Shown here: in pieces, positions 55,628-64,000 of the stretch
How the letters are laid out: each line of letters begins with the position of its first letter
Position numbering within the stretch: the stretch's first letter is position 1
Assembly (NCBI GenBank): GCA_026874595.1
Contig: CM049306.1
Span: 41,852,019-41,916,018 of the forward strand
Origin: Sipunculus nudus
Taxonomy: Eukaryota; Annelida; Sipuncula; Golfingiida; Sipunculidae
Reading direction: 5' to 3'
Length of the DNA stretch: 64,000 nt
The notes under the pieces: model-generated
What the model saw: the letters and a program-made list of their open reading frames with translations, nothing else
Databases searched by the model: none
What the model was told of the DNA's origin: nothing
Translations under genes and position numbers: made by a program

Positions 55628-55825
55628 TACGGTCATTACGGAGCTACTGCGGCCTCTGAAAAACGCACGGTTGCCGTGCGTCTATCGCACGGAATAGCCC
55701 AAAACACTCGCCGTAAGGCGACCGTATCCCGGTTGTGACCGAGGCTTTACGGGCACCGTGCGAATATAGACAAAAATAGTAGTTTTACTCACCGTAGGGG
55801 ACCCGTAGGCTTTATGTTATAGCCG

Positions 55826-58800
55826 CTTGAACATGAAGGGAGCTCAACCAAGGCGGGGCCTACTGTAAAAAAAAATTCTATCGGGACAGATCTCCCAGTT
55901 TTGAGTCCTGTGCTCTACCTTGAAAGTTCCTTATCGGAACAAGGAAGTAATTAATTCAGAATATATTAATTATGGCATTAAAGTTCATACAAAGACAGCA
56001 CGTAAAATTTAACCGAGGTAAATGTGTGCATCGTCTTTTTCGATAGTGAACCGTTTGATCACCAGATGCCGCGCTTGGGGCTTCTGAAGTACCCACACGA
56101 TGGCCCAATGAAGGAACAAGCAGCACACATGTGGTAAAAGATCATAACCGTAGTTAAACTAAAAGTTTGATGACCACACATTTCTGGAAGATATTTATAT
56201 ATCATTGAAAATCAAGGATCGTAGTCTGAATTAGATTCCCCAGTAAACATTTTATAGATCCATCCTGCTGGTTTTAGAGAGTTAAATAAAATAAGTTTAG
56301 TTTCTTTGTCATTTTTTTTTTTCATGTAAAGAAGTTCACAATTATATTTTCATGTATTATTGTTAAAACAGTCTTCATTTGCCAGGGGGGAAAATAGCCA
56401 AGTGGCAGAAAAAAAGGTGCAATTATAATTATAATTGTACTAAGATCTCTTTGCGCTTGGCATGGTGTGGCATTCTCAACATCTATCGCTTCTTCATTAT
56501 ATCAGTATCTTCTACTTTCACCTTTCAAGACCGGACCTACCACAAAATCATCCTGTCCTATACCTTGTCGTTGCTGGGGGAGTGTTGGGACAGTGTCGGA
56601 TTTTAACGTGACCAGCACCGGAGCCGACTTCACTTTAGGCAAGCAAACAACTAATTACCAGTTTATGCACGTATGATCTTTACTGTTACACTTCATGCAC
56701 TTACTAATCACTAATCATCACATGTTATTAAGTAGTCTTGCCAGTTTGTTAGTAACAACCATATCTATATAACAAGATTTTTTTTTATATATCATGATTA
56801 AAAAATAAGTTTTAATAGCTTCTGCTGTATAATATTACAAATACAGAAACGTCAAGGGTTCACCGTGTACCGAATATATTTCTTTCTGTATTACTTATGT
56901 AACGTTCGAACCTGGTTTAATGAACTCAAAATCATAATGAATGAAAAAAAAAGAATTTAAAAAGTTTGTTTTGAATAAGCCCGATCGTCCAAAGACGTCA
57001 GATGTGACAGATAAAAATGATCACATGTTTAGATAGAGCGTACTGGTGGGAGGATTTTACGTTACGGGCGAAACAAACTTGTCTCCTCCCTGTGTCAATT
57101 AAAGAGCACCTGACCGGAAAAAAAAAATGGAAGCCACGCCCACTAGATGTCAATTGAAGCCTGCTGGCGGGCAAGACGGGGAGACCGGGAAACACTGATA
57201 GTTCCCGTTAGCGGATTGATCATCAAGCAGAGACATTTTCGAAGCAGGAGCTAACTGGTTTTAAGCACATTCTGTTGTGGACCCGTTACCGTCGCTAATT
57301 AGCCGGATAGCCCATGGCTACCAAACACATCAAAGTCCCGACATGAGACTTGAGGAAAAAGAACTTGTTTGCGGATTTAAGCAGCACCTTTTGAAAAAAA
57401 TACCTTGTCGTGTGCCTGGGTGAAGAGAATAGTTTCGCTCCGCAAGCTGCGACTCTTTCGTTTCCGTTTCAACTTTGCACACTCGCTAATCACTGGTCAG
57501 CACGGGAAATAAACTAGGCCAACCACCGCTAGACCTTCGTCACTACAGGTGAGTCAGGATCAGGCAATATATGCTGAAATTTACATATAAAGGTATAAGA
57601 AAGGTACACTGGAGCGCGTCTCCTGTGACTCCGTGGGTACAAGAACGGGTATCGCGCTCGCACCTGCTGATAAATATTGAGCGTGAATTATTTAATCTCC
57701 TACACGTCAGGACTTGTTTCTCCATACATTGTCAAGTCCACAATAATATACGTGATGTGTGCATGTACGGGTGAACGAACCTGGGGCAAAATAGGCAGTC
57801 GTTTGTGGTTGTTTTCTCGGTTAATTAATCCTGTTTCGATGTTCAAATACTAGTTTAAATATCCGTGTGCACTCCAATGAAGGGGACTCGTGGGCGAATT
57901 TATCATGTGAGGTTTATAAGAAACAATGTTGGGAAGGCGTGTGAGTGTACATCTTTTTGTATAGATACATGGTATCCTGCAACAAAATCATGATACATAT
58001 TTGCTTTCTATAGAAAACAAAAAAAAAAACAAACAAACTAAAAAAAATCCCAACCACGACCGGAATTGGTGTTGGTCTTGTGTGAACCAAAAATAATGTT
58101 TAAATAAAACCTCAATTTTTAATGATAGTCTAGAGGTACAAACTTGCGCAAGCACAACGACTCTTAAACTAGTAGAATACACATGAAAGCTTTGAGGTTT
58201 AAATAATTTTGATTTGTGAGGTTGCGCGGTACGGGCGCCAGGTGGGTGCGCGCTGTTTTGAGCTGCTGATCGCACCTGGTGCAAGCTTATTTCCAGGTGT
58301 GAACTGCAGTAAGCAAACGATTTTTTTAAGCAAAGGGAATTTTTTTCCAGCTACCACAATATTTCAGGCTGACAACACTGTATTTTATGTACATTTTTAC
58401 ATGTTTAACATGCCTGGTATGTGAGTAAACGAAACGTAGATTGAGAAACTATCATTCTTATATCAGTATTTTACTTCAGCAACGAATCAAAACATGAAAT
58501 GTGATAAAACATCATTCACTAGAAAAAGAAGGACAACATTGCATGCGTACTTAGTTTCATCTTGGTATTGAGCACGTCATACCGTTTGCATATTTTTATT
58601 GGTTCAACTTATCATTTTTTCCATAAAATGGAAAATGAATCTCAAACCGTTCTATTCAATGTTAAATATTAAACTGTATACCCACTTCCGCATCTTACAT
58701 TCAGATCTCACACTCACATTCACCTTCCCGAAATATCAATTAAACTTCCCTCATTTAACGTTTTCCTCTGCCAGATCGGCTAATGTACTGCGTATCTAAT

Positions 58801-59426
58801 CCAGTTTGCAATACCATGCAATAAATGTTGATGGATAGGAGTGCGGATACGATGGATTACTAGGTTTTAAAACAAACGTAAAATACATATAGAGGGGAGA
58901 AATAAACCGCTTTCTCTCAGCAGAAGATAATTTGATTCGTACTCTTAATCACTGGCAGTGGAATTAGCACCATATATTACATTAGCGTAGGTAATTACTT
59001 TCCATGACATTAATTAGCTCCATCACCTCCCACATATATAACATAGAAAAAACACAGACACCGGTATATAAAGGAATATTTATAATATTGAGCAATATAA
59101 TATATTTAGAAGGTATGAAATTTTTGGTTTTGAGGCTAGGAAGAAGGCCAGCAACATTGTCTATTTAAGGACAGTTAGAGTCTTACCTTGATATTAAATA
59201 ATACAATGTTATAGGAAATGTATTTTTCATCTATAAATGGGTTAATAATTAATTAAAATATAAACGCAAGCATTTTATTATGTAATACTGAAGTATACCT
59301 AATCACGCTATACGTTTTGTTACACAAATTGTATTGAAAAATGATGGAACACTGTGTCAAGCAATATCAGCACACAATATCTGCACTATTAAAGTCTCGG
59401 CCCAGGGTTTGTGTGGGTGTTTGTTA
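55826..59426. other. Gene-free stretch, no confident feature
   Basis: Mostly AT-rich. Base-balanced patches at 56450-56650 and 57040-57540 contain 60-75 codon frames with no recognisable domains. A poly-A rich patch lies at 58017-58047. Confidence 0.45.
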
Positions 59427-59454
59427 GTGTGTGTGTGTGGGAGGGGGGGGGGGG
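59427..59454. repeat. (GT)n then poly-G
   Basis: A short (GT)n run followed by twelve G residues. Confidence 0.9.
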
Positions 59455-61190
59455 CGCAGTGTTAACTCCCTAGGTTAAAAAAAGTCGATTGGAATCCTTT
59501 CTTTCTTTTCCCTCCTGCCAGTGTTTCAATAAATCATCAAAACGGCCATTTTTAAGAAGTGACGTTTTGTTATTGTTATATATCCGTTTAAGCATTGATT
59601 TTTTTTTTACCTATACCTGATTTTCAAGTGTTTTCCCTATTGTCGGTCCGTTGAGGACGCCGGGGGGAGTTTCCACTGATCGCCCAGCCAAGGCATGGCA
59701 GCTTTTTTAATCTTTAATATACGAAAATGCATTCCAAGAAATCAGCCAAGAAATGCCCAGTCTGGAAGGCAAACTGAAGGCCGCTTTGTTGTAAATGAGC
59801 TGCGAGTACCTGTGTCGCCACGCTTGTCCGCTGCTGTTTTATGTTTTCTTACCATTACTGGGCCAGGTCGCGGACAATGGAGCAAAATGTCCTACAATAT
59901 CACCGTCGAGGGGGATATAATTTGCAGTAACGGTTCATTTTGTGAACATTTTCCGAAAATGAGGTATAGGGACACCGATTAACAGGTCTGCTTATCATGT
60001 TTAGTTTGTCCCTTGGGTTTTATTAGAGTGCAGAGCCATAAGTAATTTGAAACCAGATTGTCGTCTGATTACGACTTATACTGTCTATTCAGTATTCACT
60101 TGTCATTGTCCCACGTGACCGGAAACAGAATATCCACATATGTGTACGGCTTGGATCTGTTAACACCTTGGTCGTTTTTATTGTCCGTATTTCGTTTTAA
60201 TTCATTACGAATACGACAATATACGGAATGTCTCGAACATAAGTGTATTTTGAGAAAAAAATGTAGCCCGATGGGCAACATTGATTTATGTGACCATTGT
60301 CTGTTATTTTTACATTTACTCATAATATCAAAATGAGCGCACGCCAAACAGAAATTAACAAGATATCTTTTGTGCATCCATATGAGTTCATCAACATAAA
60401 ACAAATTTGATATGATAAGGTACATATACCATCGTACTCACACTCTAGTTCACAAAGGTAGCAAATTACCTTTCATCGCTCCTCTACCCACGTATATTTT
60501 ACAGCATTCACGGTGTTATTATAGCGCCCAACTTCAAAGATACAAATTCTGCATATCTCATATATTTTATGAAGTTACATTTTTTAATTTATTTCCTATC
60601 ACAAGATTTATATTTGGATGGTCCACCTCTACATGTAGTTAATGGATAGGATGCAATACATGATGAGCACACCAAAGAATTACCAAAAATATATAGAATA
60701 CAGTTGTGTTAAATACTTAACGACTCGTAAAAACAGAGCGATCAGCGTTATATTCAATATATTTCAGTTTATATTTTTCATTTAAAAGGCAAGGACTATT
60801 TTAATAACATGTGATTTAGCAGAAAAAAGACACTTATGTTATGGTCACGTGCCACCATCTGGTTCCTTGAAACCTGATACTGATCCAGCATATCAGAATC
60901 TGCCGGGCCAGGCTGCAGAGTTTTATGAGGCCACAGATGCTGTTTTATACATTGGTGAGAGAGTTAAAAAGACGTTGTGTCCACGAGATCGCCCGTAAAC
61001 CCGGGGCGGAATGACCCTTAGGTCTACCGGCGAATTATACTGCATGGGGAAGACATAACGGTGTTTACAGGTAACGGAGCTTCCTTCAATGGCTGCCATT
61101 GCAAGATAAAGCAGAAACGTATGTCAGTGTTGGTCACTGCTGTTCCAAACATAGGTTTATCATTTTCGTCTATGAAATGGTATGAAAAAG

Positions 61191-61193
<3 letters not shown>
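59455..61193. other. No gene recognised
   Basis: Base-balanced patches at 59690-59980 (95-codon frame) and 60840-61090 may be conserved elements; nothing identifies them. Frames at 60058-60336 and 60096-60425 overlap on opposite strands. Confidence 0.4.

Positions 61194-61238
<45 letters not shown>
61194..61238. repeat. (TA)n microsatellite
   Basis: About 22 uninterrupted TA units. Confidence 0.97.
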
Positions 61239-61241
<3 letters not shown>

Positions 61242-62546
61242 TAAATGATAAATCTGTCTATTGCTGCGGTATTTATAACATTATCGCCAAGAGGTTTTTG
61301 CGTCCAATCCTATTCGTGTGTGTGTAAAGAAATGTTTTCTCAGTTGTTTTTATGTACTCTGTCATGATTCATTCCCTGTATATACAGAAGCCGAGGTGAT
61401 TAGGGACAACTGCTTCTCAGTTGATTATTTTCTAGATAATGCAGAAATGAGCAACAATAACTCTACCGCAAGATCCTTTTAATTAAACACGATTGTGCCC
61501 CGTTCAGAGACAAAGGTGACAAATATTTGCGCAGTCAGACATATCTGTACAGTGTTGCCCTGCCTATAGATGAACTGTCTGTCATAATCTTATTGACACG
61601 CGTGCTACTGCGACCCCGTCTTTGAACACCTTGTGTTAATTATTTGTACCGTGTCGGATCAATGTCAGATTCGTCATGCCCACATTGTTTGCAATTCAGA
61701 TTGAAAATGTCAATAAATCCTGTCGGCCTTGTGTCATGACTCAAGTTACTTAGCAACTAGAAATTATTTCTGTTTGTCAGCAATGTGAGATGCAGTAAAT
61801 AACACTGTTGTCCGGAATGTGAAAGGGTTTGCCACACTGTCACGATCGATAGGATTTGCCGTGTGTAGATCTGTGAACGGGATGTCTCCGTGTTCATTAC
61901 ACACTCACAAAATCTATATCCTTTCCGTAAATCTTGTAATTGGGTTTACGTCTCCTATAGGAGGTATGATGTTTTGATCGCCGTTGGTTGCACGGTTTCT
62001 GGTTTGCCGGTTAGCAATTTATTCCAAATATTAAAATAGATCTTGATGTAATCAGAAGAGGGTGAGTGTAAGATGCAAGAACAATTCATTTAATTTTCGA
62101 GTTATATTAGATTATCATAGTAGGGTTTTATCTGAAAGATTCTCCAGTTTCATTTGAAGCATAGAGAAATCTTTCAAGGAATATATAATAATACAATTTT
62201 GATAAGATATCCTTTGTTATGTAGGGCTTTTCCCTGAACATAAGACATTTTTTATCGAAACATACAAAAAAGGTAAAACAAAATATCGCCCGCCCGCACT
62301 AGTTTCTGAAAAAAGTGCCTGAGAACCATACTTTTTTTTCATTTTGGCCTAATATTTCAGATTGGGTAACCCAGAAATATGTTACAGGTACATATGTGCA
62401 TGGTCTCTGACTTTTTTTCTATTTTAAGAATAACCGCTTAAGCTAATACCAATGAGCCACTATGAAAAAGAAATAGTTAATAAATACCAGTAATATTTTG
62501 ATCTTATTATCTTCATTATTTGTATATATAACATTTCCTTTATTTG
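61239..62546. other. No gene; possible regulatory patch at 61480-61900
   Basis: Base-balanced sequence containing GTTACTTAGCAAC at 61745-61757, which resembles an RFX X-box with a one-base spacer, and CAGACATATCTG-like E-box words. These are short motif matches only. Confidence 0.25.
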
Positions 62547-63057
62547 GACCCCCCCCGGTTACTTGAAATCACATTCAGATAACTGGGGATGAAATCGAAT
62601 ACCTAGTGGGTAACTATTAATCAATTATATCCTTCCCTTATGATATCAGATATCCATCCCAACAGTTGATTCTTACGAGGTTAACTTTTAATCAGTGTTT
62701 TCCCCCCTTGATATCAGATTACCACCTCAACATTTGATTCTTTTTTCTGTAGGTGTTTTTTTTCTATGGATAATTATCATAAATAATTTCCTCATGATTT
62801 CTCAAAATATGTCGCATCTATGTATCTCTCATACTTAGAAGCCAGATGCTTGTGTGACGTGTATGAGTCACTATTAAAATACTTAACAACATTAAACATT
62901 TTGATACTATTATTTTTTTCTAATGTTGATTCTAGCTATAAATAATGTATATTGCACGTGTTTTATTCACTGACAAACATTAAATTAAAAGGATACTCAA
63001 TATATCCAGGAGTTACCTTAATAGTGTTGAGGTATCCTGAATCCGGATACCCCCGGG
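62547..63057. mobile_element. Probable old relative of the 16 kb hAT-like MITE
   Basis: The left part has CCCCCCGGTTACTTGAAATC, ATTCAGATAACTGG and TATCAGATTACCACC, and the right end GGAGTTACC and GAGGTATCCTGAATCC, echoing the TTACCCC-type subterminal words of 16010-16573. Interior sequence GTGTATGAGTCACTATTAAA with TTAACAACATT aligns with GTGTATGCGTCAATATGAAT and TTAACAATTT at 16336. Exact ends are not resolvable. Confidence 0.5.
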
Positions 63058-64000
63058 CGCGAGGCATTGGAATTCACTTTTAGATTTACGGGGGGGGGGG
63101 GGATTGTGTAATGGGGGAAAATCTAAGTCTTGTCTCTGGTAAAACCTACAACTTGATACCAGCGCCGTAGCATGAATAACTTTATTACTTTACTCTTGAT
63201 TCAACAAAATAAACCAGCGACAGCAGTATTTAAACCAGCATTGATTTATATATTAGTAAAATTGTAGATAGGAAGAAGGTTTTTAAGTGTTGTAGTTCTC
63301 ATGCATACAGGTGTTTCCTGTAAATAAGTCCTTTGTTACGACAAAGAATGTCAATTCAATAAAAATCAAAATTACTCAATGATAATTTCCTTAATTACAA
63401 CCAAAGGTAGAAAGAAACCATTGTTAATATCTGTCAGTGATGCTCATGGTTTAAACAATTGCAATAAAGCTACGATCACATCATTCATAAAGACTCTTTG
63501 ACTAAGTATTTTAAAGAAAAATGGGACATACAATAATTCCTCTTCCATCCGAAACAAAACAACCGTTATGTCTTTCCTTATAAGATGCTTATAAATATAC
63601 CGATTATCCTACACGGATTTAAATATATTTATGGAAATAAAATACTGCTAAGACATATAATTCTTTCTCTTCACTGCAAAAGTCATATATAAATTTCGTC
63701 TTACGTTATTCACATATATAGTGAATTTGTAATTAAAAATGACAGACATTTGTCTGGCAGACATGCAAATTTCCTTTAATGAACGTTTAATCTTTTGTAT
63801 ATCTTGCCAACTTTAACATTTCATTTTAGGCCTGTCATTAAAGCCTCTACATTAAGATGTCTAAATTTGTAATATAAATATTATTCTTATAACCAAAAAA
63901 TAGTTTTATGCAAGTAAAACAAAATCTAGAGAAATTATTGATATTTGAAAACTGAATCAACGCAATAGGCGATTCACCGTACATATACCTATGTATCGAT
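63058..64000. other. No feature recognised
   Basis: AT-rich sequence with a poly-G run at 63090-63102. No repeats or exon-like frames were recognised. Confidence 0.5.

Larger units (their letters stand above)
54981..55746. mobile_element. Outer nested MITE with 16 bp perfect inverted ends
   Basis: AGCCTCGGTCACAACC at 54981-54996 is matched exactly inverted at 55731-55746, and TTA flanks both sides (54978-54980, 55747-55749). Without the inner element its own length is about 326 bp. Next to the left end a ~83 bp unit starting TCACAACCCGCTGCG is duplicated (54989 and 55072). A 3 bp TTA duplication fits PIF/Harbinger-type elements; that assignment is tentative. Confidence 0.8.
54380..55825. repeat. 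CpG-dense block of CCGTA/CCGTACGG-rich MITEs
   Basis: In contrast to the AT-rich surroundings, this 1.45 kb is packed with CpG and with words such as CCGTAGGG, CCGTACGG, CCGCAC and GCGACCGT. CACCGTACGGTG at 54476-54487 is a perfect palindrome. It contains at least two nested inverted-repeat elements (54981-55746 and 55190-55627), and possibly outer shells: AAGGCCTTTACGGGAACCG at about 54729 loosely matches the complement of 55800-55822, and CTACGGCGACCCTACGGTG (54381) resembles the end near 54550. Frames on both strands here are open by composition only. Confidence 0.7.

Overview
The window reads as non-coding DNA from a eukaryotic, probably marine-invertebrate genome. It is AT-rich, with long (TA)n, (CT)n and poly-C/poly-G tracts, satellites, decayed LINE reverse transcriptases, solo LTRs, a tRNA-derived SINE, Helitron-type elements and many MITEs. 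Two of the decayed reverse transcriptases are of LINE types common in invertebrates. The mix of repeats resembles bivalve molluscs, but that is an impression from repeat style, not a species identification. No complete protein-coding gene, rRNA gene or CRISPR array is visible. Almost all open frames over 60 codons fall in repeats or are chance frames.

Layout. 1-1.7 kb: a ~156 bp satellite array flanked by two blocks that lie almost side by side at 24.3 kb, then a CR1-like reverse-transcriptase relic. 4.1 kb: a short MITE with a 9 bp target duplication. 10.5 kb: a foldback element between two (TA)n tracts. 16.0-16.6 kb: a hAT-like MITE. 13-21 kb: several base-balanced blocks that could be conserved non-coding sequence or lone exons. 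21.8-27.1 kb: two solo LTRs of one family, each with its own 4 bp duplication, enclosing a hAT5-like MITE, a tRNA-SINE and a candidate two-exon 3' gene end. 29-30.5 kb: two copies of an unnamed dispersed family, with other copies at 6, 19.5 and 47.6 kb.

31.8-33.6 and 42.0-43.3 kb: two copies of a Helitron-like tandem-core element whose core carries a 12 bp palindrome at alternating ~149/130 bp spacing and whose tail carries a perfect DR1 nuclear-receptor site. 33.8 kb: a TTAA-flanked MITE inside a minisatellite. 36.3-38.4 kb: a clean 303 bp Helitron, an 839 bp hAT MITE, a second Helitron end and a good candidate exon on the minus strand. 39-41 kb: several satellite blocks. 43.8-44.3 kb: the first satellite again, inverted. 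45.8-46.8 and 48.0-48.6 kb: two different reverse-transcriptase relics. 54.4-55.8 kb: an exceptional CpG-dense block of MITEs nested inside one another. 62.5-63.1 kb: a likely old relative of the 16 kb MITE.

Functionally the window is a graveyard and nursery of transposable elements with, at most, fragments of host genes. The strongest leads are the DR1/palindrome Helitron-like family, the nested CpG-dense MITEs, and the isolated exon beside a Helitron.
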